Under the pieces are notes generated by a model. The model searched no databases. It was not told where the DNA came from and was given only the letters and a program-made list of their open reading frames with translations. Below, piece by piece: positions 1-7,460 of a stretch of 17,674 bases of DNA; within the stretch, counting starts at the first letter, position 1, and each line of letters begins with the position of its first letter. Origin of the DNA: CAZTYW01 sp964617695 (lineage in GTDB: Bacteria > Chloroflexota > Dehalococcoidia > UBA2247 > RBG-13-53-26); assembly GCA_964617695.1 (NCBI GenBank), contig CAZTYW010000040.1, forward strand, positions 1 to 17,674. Direction: 5' to 3'. The position numbers were made by a program, and so were the translations under genes.

Positions 1-1
1 G

Positions 2-79
2 ATCATGGTCAGGGCACCTGATGGGGTGAAGGCAGGGGATGAACCAGGATCTGATGGCGAGGTGGTGAGAACATGCTGA
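2..79 (+). CDS. C-terminal tail of an upstream gene (partial, cut by window edge)
   Basis: One reading frame is open from the window edge and closes with TGA at 77-79. It overlaps the ATG at 73 of the next gene in an ATGCTGA arrangement, which is typical of translationally coupled genes. The other two forward frames meet stops at 19-21 and 27-29. Only about 25 residues are visible, rich in Gly, Asp and Glu with a terminal Cys, and no family can be recognised. It may be a chance open frame. Confidence 0.35.
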   Translation: MMVRAPDGVKAGDEPGSDGEVVRTC

Positions 80-942
80 AGGTGACGCCGCCAGAAGGCT
101 ATCCTCCGGAGGAAGGGCGCTACGCCAGGGGCAACGATTTCTCGCCCGTTGCGGTCTGTGCCATCCTGGACGATTTTGATTTCCGTATTCCCCCCGAGTT
201 GCAGGAGCTGGTGATGGCAGGTCTGGACGCCGGGGCAGCCCTTTCCGGGATGCTTCAGACCGAGAACGTCGGCCTGGAGAAAATGCTGTGTAACGTGGTG
301 GCCAATCCAAACATCCGCTACATCGTGCTGTGCGGCAGGGAGTCTTCCGGCCACATGCCCGGTGAGTCGCTTCTGTTGCTCAAACAGGACGGGGTCGACG
401 ATAGGAAACAGATCATTGGGTCGACGGCGCCCACTCCTTATCTTCATAACATCCCCATGGAGGTGATCGACAGGTTCAGGCAGCAGGTCAGCATCATCGA
501 CCTGCTATGCAAGCCTGGGGAGAAAGACAGGAAGGCACCCGGACTGAGTGCGGAGACCATAGAGAAGGCCGTGCGGAGCTGCTACCAGGAGAGCCCTACC
601 GGGTTCATGGACTATACGCTGTACGACATCGGGGCGTATCCTGAGCCAGCAATTTGCCGCAGAATCGTGTCGAAGTTGACCGAACCGGGGCAGGGCGTTG
701 TCGCCGCTCCGGGGGGCGCAGGCGGCACGGCAGGGCCGGGGGCGGCCAATTCGAAATTGGGCACGGGGCTGATGCTGCAGAAGCTCCTGCCCGGCACCAA
801 CTGCAAGGAGTGCGGCAAACGCACCTGTCTCGCCTTTGCTATTGACCTGGCAAAAGGCAAGTCCCGGCTGGAGGAGTGTCCCGTGTTGACTCAGCCCGAG
901 TTTGCGGCGGAGCGTCAGGCTCTGGCCAGGCTCCTGGAATGA
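73..942 (+). CDS. MtrA-like corrinoid domain protein with C-terminal 4Fe-4S (CFeSP-type) domain
   Basis: The 289-residue product joins two modules. Residues about 10-195 match the cytoplasmic corrinoid domain of tetrahydromethanopterin S-methyltransferase subunit A: a GRYARGNDFSPVAV start, a QTENVGLEK segment (62-70), ANPNIRYIVLCG (77-88) and GHMPGES at 93-99. His94 aligns with the MtrA histidine known to ligate cobalt. After a Gly/Ala-rich linker (about 205-228), residues 235-275 carry Cys244, Cys247, Cys252 and Cys269 (CxxC-x4-C-x16-C), the 4Fe-4S pattern of the CODH/ACS corrinoid iron-sulfur protein large subunit. The membrane anchor of true MtrA is absent, so the protein should be soluble. 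It probably binds a cobamide that the cluster keeps in the reactive Co(I) state for methyl transfer; the methyl donor and acceptor are unknown. A GGTGGTGA sequence sits just before the ATG. The arsM and acr3 genes follow on the same strand, 71 bp downstream. Domain assignment is firm; function is inferred. Confidence 0.85.
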   Translation: MLKVTPPEGYPPEEGRYARGNDFSPVAVCAILDDFDFRIPPELQELVMAGLDAGAALSGMLQTENVGLEKMLCNVVANPNIRYIVLCGRESSGHMPGESLLLLKQDGVDDRKQIIGSTAPTPYLHNIPMEVIDRFRQQVSIIDLLCKPGEKDRKAPGLSAETIEKAVRSCYQESPTGFMDYTLYDIGAYPEPAICRRIVSKLTEPGQGVVAAPGGAGGTAGPGAANSKLGTGLMLQKLLPGTNCKECGKRTCLAFAIDLAKGKSRLEECPVLTQPEFAAERQALARLLE

Positions 943-1013
943 ACACGGTTGGCGGGAGCGATTCGGCAAAGCTGCCGGGTGAGCGCTCCTGCTGAGATAC
1001 AAGGAGGCAAGCT

Positions 1014-1769
1014 ATGAAAGACGAAGAAGTGAAGGACGCCGTAAAGAAAGCCTACTCCGAGATAGCCAGAACAGAGCCGCAAAGCTGCTGTTCGTGCTGC
1101 GGGGATGGTGCTGTGTGTGCGCCTGCTGCGTATACAGCGCAGGACCTGGAGCGAGTGCCCGAGGAGGCAATCATGGGCCTGGGGTGTGGCAACCCTACGG
1201 CCGTAGCCGGCCTTAAGGAAGGCGAGGTGGTCCTGGACCTGGGGTCGGGTGCGGGGATTGACGCCTTCCTGGCGGCGAACAGGGTGGGCCCGAAAGGCAA
1301 GGTCATCGGAGTCGATATGACCAGGGAGATGGTTGACCGGGCAGCAGGCCTGGCCAGGGCCAACGGCTACCAGAACATCGACTTTCGGCTGGGAGAAATA
1401 GAGGACGTACCCGTTGAGAATAGTGCTGTGGACGTGGTGATCAGCAACTGCGTTGTCAACCTTTCTCCCGACAAAGCCGGGGTTTTCCGGGAGGCCTACC
1501 GCGTGCTGAGGCCGCAGGGAAGGCTGATAGTCTCCGATGTAGTCTCGGAGAAGACGCTGCCTGCCGCATTAAGGCAGGACCTGGACGCCTGGGCAGCCTG
1601 CGTGGGAGGAGCTCTGAAGCGAGAGGAGTACCTGGCGGCAATAGAGCAGGCTGGCTTCACGGACCTACGGGTAACCTCTGAAAGGGAGTTCTACGTCGAG
1701 ACCGGCCCCGACCAGGAAATGGCCAGGCTGATGAGCATAACGGTAGAGGCACACAAGGTTGACGGCTAG
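1014..1769 (+). CDS. arsM: Arsenite S-adenosylmethionine methyltransferase (ArsM)
   Basis: The 251-residue enzyme is expected to methylate As(III) in the cytoplasm with S-adenosylmethionine, giving mono- to trimethylated arsenicals. A Rossmann SAM motif DLGSGAGID lies at 75-83, followed by GVDMTREM (99-106) and a late DxRLGEIEDVPVE segment typical of ArsM. Cys146 (SNCVVNLSPDK) and Cys196 (AACVGGAL) match the two conserved arsenic-binding cysteines of the family. The N-terminus holds a dense group, Cys25, Cys26, Cys28 and Cys29, with further cysteines at 35 and 58, which may supply additional thiol ligands. The ATG is preceded by a strong AAGGAGG (1001-1007) at good spacing. It sits 71 bp after the MtrA-like gene and about 74 bp before the arsenite permease gene, all on one strand, consistent with an arsenic detoxification operon. 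No arsR is visible. Confidence 0.92.
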   Translation: MKDEEVKDAVKKAYSEIARTEPQSCCSCCGDGAVCAPAAYTAQDLERVPEEAIMGLGCGNPTAVAGLKEGEVVLDLGSGAGIDAFLAANRVGPKGKVIGVDMTREMVDRAAGLARANGYQNIDFRLGEIEDVPVENSAVDVVISNCVVNLSPDKAGVFREAYRVLRPQGRLIVSDVVSEKTLPAALRQDLDAWAACVGGALKREEYLAAIEQAGFTDLRVTSEREFYVETGPDQEMARLMSITVEAHKVDG

Positions 1770-1843
1770 GCGCTGCTTGCCGGCGACAGCCAGGTTCCCT
1801 CAGGGCTGATGCCCAGCAAGGCACGTTATAAGGAGTGCAGCAC

Positions 1844-2971
1844 GTGGCTGAACAGAAGGAAAGGAAGCTGGGGATTTGGGACAAATACCTCACCATCTGG
1901 GTGGCGCTGTGCATCGGCGCCGGCATTGGGCTGGGCAAAGCCTTCCCGGGAATCTCGGAGGTATTGAGCGACCTGACAGTCGCCAGCGTTTCGATCCCGG
2001 TGGCCATCTGCCTGTTCCTGATGATCTATCCCATCATGGTGCAGATAGACTTCGGACAGGTGGTAAGGGCGGCCAGGACTCCCAAGCCGATAGTCACCAC
2101 TCTGGCCGTCAACTGGGCGATAAAGCCTTTCACCATGGCCTTCTTTGCCTGGCTGTTTATGGGCGTGGTGTTCAAGGACTTCCTTTCACCCGATGTTGCC
2201 CAGGACTACAGGGCCGGCATGATTCTTCTGGGCGTGGCCCCCTGTACGGCGATGGTGCTGATGTGGAGCTACCTGGCGCAAGGGAACATGGGGCATACTC
2301 TGGTCATGACGGCCATAAACTCACTGTCGATGGTGGTGCTCTACGCGCCCCTGGCCGGGCTTCTATTGGGCATCTCCGGGATAAGCATTCCCTGGGGCAC
2401 GGTCGCCTTCTCGGTAGCGATCTACATCGGTCTCCCGCTCATATTCGGCTACTTCACCAGGAAGCAGGTGATCCAGCGAAAAGGCATCGAATGGTTTGAG
2501 TCGAGGCTGGTTCCTGTTCTGCGCACAGTGGCTATCGTGGCCCTGCTGGTCACGCTGGTGATCCTGTTCAGTCTGCAGGGAGAGGTGATAACCGAGCTTC
2601 CGTCGGCCGTGGGCATGATTGCTGTCGGCATATTCTGCAACATACTCCTGGTTTTCGCTTTCACTTACCTTGTGTCCAGGGTGATCCGCCTTCCCTATGA
2701 GGATGCCGCACCGACGGCCATAATAGCCGGAAGCAACCATTTCGAGGTGGCCGTTGCCGTGGCCACGACGGTCTTCGGTCTGGCCTCCGGGGCAGTGCTG
2801 GCCACGGTGGTTGGAGTTCTGACAGAGGTGCCCTTCATGCTGTTTCTGGTGTGGCTGTGCAAGAAGACCAGAGGCTTCTTCCCCAGTGCTCCGGCATATG
2901 CGGCGCAGGATGTCAGCCTGGCGTATAGCGATCCACAAGGAGGGCGGCAGCGGATTGCTGGAGACCACTGA
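1844..2971 (+). CDS. acr3: Arsenite efflux permease, Acr3 family
   Basis: The product is a 375-residue polytopic membrane protein of the bile/arsenite/riboflavin transporter superfamily, expected to expel As(III) from the cytoplasm. About ten hydrophobic segments can be read. Hallmarks of Acr3 are the WDKYLTIWV start, a hydrophobic stretch ending in MIYPIMVQIDF (60-70), and GVAPCTAMV at 130-138 with Cys134, the conserved arsenite-binding cysteine. Also present are GSNHFEVAVA (296-305, Glu301) and GVLTEVPFM (324-332, Glu328). The frame stays open to a GTG at 1835, but AAGGAG (1829-1834) lies directly against that codon and is well spaced only for the GTG at 1844, so 1844 is chosen. The C-terminal 30 residues are hydrophilic. 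Its position after arsM supports arsenite export working beside methylation. Confidence 0.93.
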   Translation: MAEQKERKLGIWDKYLTIWVALCIGAGIGLGKAFPGISEVLSDLTVASVSIPVAICLFLMIYPIMVQIDFGQVVRAARTPKPIVTTLAVNWAIKPFTMAFFAWLFMGVVFKDFLSPDVAQDYRAGMILLGVAPCTAMVLMWSYLAQGNMGHTLVMTAINSLSMVVLYAPLAGLLLGISGISIPWGTVAFSVAIYIGLPLIFGYFTRKQVIQRKGIEWFESRLVPVLRTVAIVALLVTLVILFSLQGEVITELPSAVGMIAVGIFCNILLVFAFTYLVSRVIRLPYEDAAPTAIIAGSNHFEVAVAVATTVFGLASGAVLATVVGVLTEVPFMLFLVWLCKKTRGFFPSAPAYAAQDVSLAYSDPQGGRQRIAGDH

Positions 2972-3294
2972 GCGCGGGCTCTTCCGCTTGCCGGTTGGCG
3001 CTGGGCTCTCTTGAGGGGGGGACGCGCCCTTTGTCTCACTATCTGTCCTGCCTGCTGTGCGTGTAACATGTCAAAGCGGTGGGGTCTCCTTTTCCAGGCT
3101 GGTTTGACGCCAGGGTATTGATTTCTACTCACACACGCTGTATCATGTGGCCGAGGGACCAACAAGGGGGACAATCTACTCCGGCCGCATTTCTCTACCA
3201 GCGGTTTTGTCAGCCGGAAACAGTAGTATCGGCCGTCACCGTATTCCTCATCCCAACCGCGGCTCGGGCGATTGTTCATTGCAGGACGATGGCG
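2972..3294 (+). other. Gene-free interval after acr3
   Basis: These 323 bases separate the arsenic genes from the GNAT gene. An open frame continuous with the GNAT gene begins at 3079, but its first 70 or so codons show no recognisable protein features and no ribosome binding site, so I treat it as non-coding. It holds a run of seven G (about 3014-3020), a weak AGCGC/GCGCT inverted repeat just after the acr3 stop, and a plausible sigma-70-like promoter (3118-3146, listed separately). I see no convincing terminator. Confidence 0.5.
3118..3146 (+). promoter_or_regulatory. Candidate sigma-70-type promoter for the stand-alone GNAT gene
   Basis: TTGATT at 3118-3123 and TATCAT at 3141-3146 are separated by 17 bp. 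These match 4/6 and 5/6 positions of the -35 and -10 consensus. Transcription would start near 3153, leaving a 5' leader of about 140 nt before the chosen start. The call rests on sequence alone, and such matches occur by chance. Confidence 0.35.
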
Positions 3295-3963
3295 ATGCAC
3301 AGGAGTCCGTCAAAGCTAACTGGCATATCCAACGTCTGCGAAGCAGGCGGACCCGTTCACGGAGAGGGGCGCAAGGGGACCGATGCGGACAGGGACCATG
3401 CTGGTGCCGATTTGCGGAAGTACAGGGCGGCAGTGTTCCTGAGGGACGGTTCCCGCTGTTGCCTGCGCCCCATCAGGCTTAACGACGAAGACAAGTTGCT
3501 GGCCCTCTTTTCCCGTGTCAGCCCGTACACGTTGTACCTCAGGTTCCACCATGTCATCGGCCAGATTCCCAGAGAGGAGGCACATCGCTCGTGTGCCGTC
3601 GACTACGAGAACACCTTCGCCCTGGTGGCCACCGTTGGAGCGGGCAGAGGTGAGAGAATCGTAGCTGTAGGCCATTTCTACCGGCTGCCGAGCAAAGACG
3701 GGGCAGAGCTGGCCCTGATGGTCGAGGACGCCTACCAGGGTAGGGGAGTGGGGACTCACCTGCTGGAGCACCTGGTAATGGTGGCGAGGGAGAAGCGTGT
3801 GAGGCGCTTCCACGCGGAGGTCACGTCCGACAATCAGCGAGGGTTGAGGTTGCTGGAGCACAGGGGTTGGCGGGTGAACCAGGACCTGGAATACGGGGTC
3901 TGTCACGCGGTGTTACCCATTGCACCAGCGGCCAGGTTCAAGGCGGGCTCCACCAGCCGATAA
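3295..3963 (+). CDS. GNAT family N-acetyltransferase, tandem paralogue of the next gene's N-terminal domain
   Basis: The 222-residue protein carries one GNAT acetyltransferase domain at about residues 55-210. The acetyl-CoA pyrophosphate loop QGRGVGTHLLEH lies at 148-159, and a typical beta4-alpha3 segment precedes it (AELALMVEDAYQ, 137-148). Residues 40-210 align without gaps to the N-terminal GNAT domain of the protein encoded at 4089, with about 57% identity by hand count. The duplicated domain therefore stands alone here, without the acyl-CoA synthetase part. The acetylated substrate, protein lysine or small molecule, is unknown. The frame is open back to 3079, but the ATG at 3295 has an AGGA (3283-3286) 8 nt upstream; ATG 3289 is an alternative. 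The first 40 residues show no family similarity, so an even later non-ATG start such as the TTG at 3412 cannot be excluded. Confidence 0.75.
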   Translation: MHRSPSKLTGISNVCEAGGPVHGEGRKGTDADRDHAGADLRKYRAAVFLRDGSRCCLRPIRLNDEDKLLALFSRVSPYTLYLRFHHVIGQIPREEAHRSCAVDYENTFALVATVGAGRGERIVAVGHFYRLPSKDGAELALMVEDAYQGRGVGTHLLEHLVMVAREKRVRRFHAEVTSDNQRGLRLLEHRGWRVNQDLEYGVCHAVLPIAPAARFKAGSTSR

Positions 3964-4088
3964 CAGGCGGCCCATTTGCCTCATGGGGTCTGTCTCCCCC
4001 CAGGTCAACGCACTGGAGACTTTCAGCAATCCACTGACTTTGGCCCCCGGAGAGGGTGAAGGGTTATTCGGATGGAGGAGGAAGTGCA

Positions 4089-6803
4089 ATGGCAGCGAGT
4101 GTCGCCATCGATGCCCTGGAAAAATACAGAACGGCAGTGCTGCTCAGGGATGGCTCCACTCTGCATCTGCGGCCTATCATGCCTGAAGACCAGGACAAGC
4201 TGCTGGCCCTTTTCTACCGCCTGAGCCGGCATACTGTCTATCTCAGGTTTCACCATGTGCTCACCCGAATGTCGAAAGAGCAGGCGGGCCGCTTCAGCAC
4301 TGTTGACTACGACAACACCTTCGCTCTGGTGGCGACGGTCGGGGAAGGCGAGGAGGAGAAGATCATTGCCGTCGGACGCTACTACCGGCTTCCCAGGCGG
4401 GACACAGCCGAGCTGGCCATCGTCGTCGAAGATACGTACCAGGGGAAGGGTATCGGTACCCACATGCTGGAGCAGTTGTCGGGAATAGCCCGTGATAACG
4501 GTATCCGCGCTTTTGAGGCTGAGGTGCTGGCTGAAAACGAGCAAATGCTGAAGGTGCTGCATGATAGCGGTTTCCAGGTCATTCAGGAGTTGGAGCACGA
4601 CGTTTATCGGGTGGTGCTGCCCATTGCCGAAACGCCTGCAGTCGAAGAAAAGTCAGCGGAGCGCGAGAAGATTGCCGCCATAGCCTCCTTGAGGGCCTTC
4701 CTCAGGCCCCGTTCCGTTGCAGTTGTCGGGGCCTCGCGGAAGGAGGGGACCATTGGCAACAAGCTCTTCCGCAACATACTGCACCAGGGATTCAGCGGCG
4801 TTGTCTATCCGGTCAACCCGAACGCAGAGGTGGTAGCCTCCGTGAGGGCATACCCCTCAGTGCTTGACGTTCCGGGGGAGGTGGATTTGGCCGTGGTGAT
4901 CGTTCCTGCGGCAATGGTCGAGCGGGTGATCCAGGAATGCGGCCGCAAGGGCGTGCACGGCATCGTGGTCGTGTCCGCCGGTTTCGCAGAGAGTGGGGAC
5001 GAGGGCACCAGGAGGCAGGAAAAGCTGGTTGAAACGGCGCGCAGCTACGGAATGCGCCTGATCGGCCCCAACTGCATGGGGATCATCAACACTGACCCGC
5101 AAATCAGCATGAATGCCACCTTCTCGTCTGTCTGCCCGCCTGCCGGGAACATCGCCTTCTGTACCCAGAGCGGTGCCCTCGGACTTGCCATCCTGGAGTA
5201 TGCACAGAGCGCCAATATCGGCCTGTCTACGTTTGTCAGCATAGGAAACAGGGCCGACGTGTCAAGCAATGACCTGGTGCAGTTCTGGGAGGAAGACCCC
5301 TCCACTGACGTGATCCTGCTCTACCTGGAGTCGTTCGGCAACCCGAGGAAGTTCGCTCGCATAATAACCAGGGTCGCTGCCAGGAAGCCGGTAGTGGCAG
5401 TGAAAAGCGGGCGCACCACGGCGGGATCAAGGGCGGCGGCATCCCACACCGGGGCGCTGGCTACCGGCGAGGTGGCCTCGGAGGCCCTTTTCAGGCAGGC
5501 CGGGATAATCCGGGTGAACACGCTCGATGAGTTGTTCGATGTGGCCAGCCTTCTGAGCCACCAGCCGCTACCTGCGGGCAGGAGGGTAGCTATCCTCACC
5601 AATGGCGGAGGGCCAGGAATCATGACGGCCGATGCTTGTGCCGCCAGAGGACTGGAGTTGCCGGCGCTTTCAGACAGGACTGTTTTGGAGCTGAAGGAGT
5701 TCCTGCCGGAGCGGGCCAGCTTTGCCAATCCGATCGACATGACTGCTGAGGCGACGGCTGGCCAGTACAGCCAGGCGATGAACGTGCTGGCCGAAGATGA
5801 TCGCGTCGACTCGGTCGTCGTCGTCTTCATTCCTCCCATAGTCACAGAGCCTGAAGCGGTGGCCAGCGCCATCCGCGACGCGGCACCCCGGTTTCGCCAG
5901 AAAGGCAAGACGGTACTGGCTTCATTCATGAGTTCACGTGGTGCCCCTTCCGAGCTGGGTTCCCGGCGGGACGGCTATGTGCCCAGCTTCATCTACCCGG
6001 AGTCTACCGCCACGGCTCTTGACCATGCCTGCGAGTACAGCGAATGGCTGAAGCGACCCAGGGGGGTCGTCCCGGAGCTGCCAGGAATAGAAGAGAAGGA
6101 GGCCGAGGCGATAGTCAAATCGGCTCTGGAGCGGAACCCTGCACGACCGCTATGGCTTGACGCTGCCTCTGTGATGGGTCTCCTCGATGCCTACGGCATA
6201 CGCGTGGCACAGTCAATTACTGCTGCAAATGCCACTCAGGCGGTTAGGTCAGCCAAAGAAATAGGCTTTCCGGTAGCCGTCAAGCTGATGTCGGATACCA
6301 TCGCCCACAAAACGGAGCTTGGCGGCGTGTCACTGGATCTGCGCTCACGGAGAGAGGTGGAGCGGGCCTTTGCGCAGATCAGGGGCCGTCTGGCCGCTGC
6401 GGGGCGGGAACACGAAATGCAGGGAGTTATCGTCCAGAAGATGGTGGAAGAGGGGGTTGAGGTGATTGTCGGCGTGGCCCAGGACCCGTCGCTGGGTCCG
6501 TTGATCCTTTTTGGTACAGGCGGCATTTATACCGAGCTCTTCAGAGACGTGGCTTTTCGAATCCACCCTCTGACCGACGTTGATGTCCGGGAGATGGTGC
6601 GCTCGGTCAAGGCTTATAAGCTTCTTGAAGGTTGGAGAGGATCAAGACCATCTGACGTGGAGGCACTTGAAGAGCTTCTGCTGAGGGTCTCGGCGATGGT
6701 GGAAGACCTGCCCCAGATAACGGAGGTTGACCTCAACCCGGTGAAGGTGCTTGAGCGAGGCAGTGGCTACGTGGTGGTGGATGCCAGGGTCGCCCTGTCA
6801 TAG
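4089..6803 (+). CDS. GNAT acetyltransferase fused to NDP-forming acyl-CoA synthetase (acetate-CoA ligase/Pat-like)
   Basis: The 904-residue fusion has an N-terminal GNAT domain (about 20-180, acetyl-CoA loop QGKGIGTHMLEQ at 118-129). A CoA-binding Rossmann domain follows (about 205-300, AVVGASRKEGTIG at 211-223), then succinyl-CoA-synthetase-like domains (about 325-650) and a C-terminal ATP-grasp domain (about 686-904). The ATP-grasp part shows GFPVAVKLMSDTIAHKTE (726-743), LFGTGGIYTE (807-816) and DLNPV (881-885). His453 in ASHTGAL matches the histidine phosphorylated during catalysis in ADP-forming acetyl-CoA synthetases, so acyl-CoA/ATP chemistry may be retained. In enterobacterial Pat the order is reversed, with GNAT at the C-terminus, and the synthetase part is thought to be regulatory. 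The protein may be a lysine acetyltransferase controlling acyl-CoA enzymes, a true synthetase, or both. The ATG at 4089 follows GGAGGAGG (4074-4081), while an upstream in-frame GTG at 4056 has no such site. It ends 32 bp from a convergent gene. Confidence 0.9.
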   Translation: MAASVAIDALEKYRTAVLLRDGSTLHLRPIMPEDQDKLLALFYRLSRHTVYLRFHHVLTRMSKEQAGRFSTVDYDNTFALVATVGEGEEEKIIAVGRYYRLPRRDTAELAIVVEDTYQGKGIGTHMLEQLSGIARDNGIRAFEAEVLAENEQMLKVLHDSGFQVIQELEHDVYRVVLPIAETPAVEEKSAEREKIAAIASLRAFLRPRSVAVVGASRKEGTIGNKLFRNILHQGFSGVVYPVNPNAEVVASVRAYPSVLDVPGEVDLAVVIVPAAMVERVIQECGRKGVHGIVVVSAGFAESGDEGTRRQEKLVETARSYGMRLIGPNCMGIINTDPQISMNATFSSVCPPAGNIAFCTQSGALGLAILEYAQSANIGLSTFVSIGNRADVSSNDLVQFWEEDPSTDVILLYLESFGNPRKFARIITRVAARKPVVAVKSGRTTAGSRAAASHTGALATGEVASEALFRQAGIIRVNTLDELFDVASLLSHQPLPAGRRVAILTNGGGPGIMTADACAARGLELPALSDRTVLELKEFLPERASFANPIDMTAEATAGQYSQAMNVLAEDDRVDSVVVVFIPPIVTEPEAVASAIRDAAPRFRQKGKTVLASFMSSRGAPSELGSRRDGYVPSFIYPESTATALDHACEYSEWLKRPRGVVPELPGIEEKEAEAIVKSALERNPARPLWLDAASVMGLLDAYGIRVAQSITAANATQAVRSAKEIGFPVAVKLMSDTIAHKTELGGVSLDLRSRREVERAFAQIRGRLAAAGREHEMQGVIVQKMVEEGVEVIVGVAQDPSLGPLILFGTGGIYTELFRDVAFRIHPLTDVDVREMVRSVKAYKLLEGWRGSRPSDVEALEELLLRVSAMVEDLPQITEVDLNPVKVLERGSGYVVVDARVALS

Positions 6804-6835
6804 CGCGTCACACACCCCTGGAACATTCATGCCGT

Positions 6836-7237
6836 CTACCCTTCTTCAACCTCCGCCGCAACATCCGACAGGCTCCGCGACCTCTTCTTCTCAGACTGCT
6901 TTTTCTTCTCCTCCTCCCGTTTTTGAACAGCGCTCAGACTGGGCTTCGTCTTGACTCGGCGCTTCACGGGCCGGTTCAGTCTGGCCAGCTTTGCTTGAAG
7001 CCGGCGAAAGGCAATGTCACGGTTCATGGCCTGGGAACGGCGTTCTGACGCAACCACCGTGATGCCGGAGGGTGGGTGCGTCAAGCGAACGGCGGTCTCC
7101 CTCTTGTTCTTTCGCTGTCCTCCTGGCCCGGGAGCCCTGTACGTCTCGACAACCACCTCTTTTCGCAGCGTGTCCAGGTCCGTGGCGAAAGCGACCCCTG
7201 GGGTCTCTTTGCGGTCTGCCTCGCTTTGCCTTTCCAC
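6836..7237 (-). CDS. Release-factor-like GGQ protein (ribosome rescue type)
   Basis: This 133-residue basic protein has the class I release factor catalytic domain. Residues about 22-85 include GPGGQRKNKRETAVRL, with GGQ at 39-41, the loop that hydrolyses peptidyl-tRNA. It lacks the codon-recognition domains of RF1/RF2. Its tail (about 86-120) is rich in Lys and Arg with a run of charged residues, as in ArfB/YaeJ-type rescue factors that place a basic tail in the empty mRNA channel. It probably frees stalled ribosomes; other small RF-1-domain proteins such as PrfH relatives are an alternative. The start is a GTG at 7237-7235 with GGGAG 7 nt upstream on this strand. The gene converges on the GNAT/acyl-CoA synthetase gene, and its upstream side faces the long regulatory interval before the glycosyltransferase. 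Confidence 0.85.
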   Translation of the reverse strand: MERQSEADRKETPGVAFATDLDTLRKEVVVETYRAPGPGGQRKNKRETAVRLTHPPSGITVVASERRSQAMNRDIAFRRLQAKLARLNRPVKRRVKTKPSLSAVQKREEEKKKQSEKKRSRSLSDVAAEVEEG

Positions 7238-7357
7238 GGCTTTGCTCCCGCCTGCGCTCAGTCCGGCTTTCGAACGCCCTCACACAGAAAATGGATCGGG
7301 TCGGCTGGTCGTATGTTACATATTTCCCGGTTCGACAGCAAGAAGCGGTGAAGGCGG

Positions 7358-7422
7358 GCGCCTGCGTCTGGCATTGCAGGGCGCGGTTCGGCTCCCGCGG
7401 TAGGCCCGTCGATGCGCGGGCC
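7358..7422. repeat. Cluster of GC-rich inverted repeats, two mutually exclusive
   Basis: Three potential stem-loops follow each other. The first pairs 7358-7365 with 7376-7384 (8 pairs, one bulged G, 10-nt loop). The second pairs CGCGG 7382-7386 with CCGCG 7395-7399 (8-nt loop). The third pairs GGCCCG 7403-7408 with CGGGCC 7417-7422 (8-nt loop). The first two share bases 7382-7384 and so could not fully form together. No T-tract follows. They match no RNA family I can recognise on either strand. Confidence 0.4.
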
Positions 7423-7460
7423 GTGCCTATCCTGGGCCAGCCGTGACCGAAGTGGCCTGG

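Noticed and set aside
2363..2968. Minus-strand open frames of about 200 codons over acr3
   Set aside because: Shadow frames of the Acr3 coding region; no recognisable protein features.
3079..3294. N-terminal extension of the GNAT frame
   Set aside because: Open by chance: no ribosome binding site near 3079, no similarity to the paralogue, and a good promoter match lies inside it.
3971..3987. CCCAT/ATGGG hairpin after the stand-alone GNAT gene
   Set aside because: Five pairs with a 7-nt loop and no T-tract; expected by chance and not enough for a terminator call.
7300..7440. Possible tRNA or riboswitch suggested by GGTTCGA-like and GGTGAAG-like pieces
   Set aside because: No cloverleaf, acceptor stem or known riboswitch core could be assembled on either strand.
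7014..7446. Overlapping + strand open frames of 91-129 codons opposite the release-factor-like gene and its upstream region
   Set aside because: They lie antisense to a GGQ-domain gene with a proper start site; their residues (many Arg, Ser, Cys, Pro) look like noise in GC-rich DNA.
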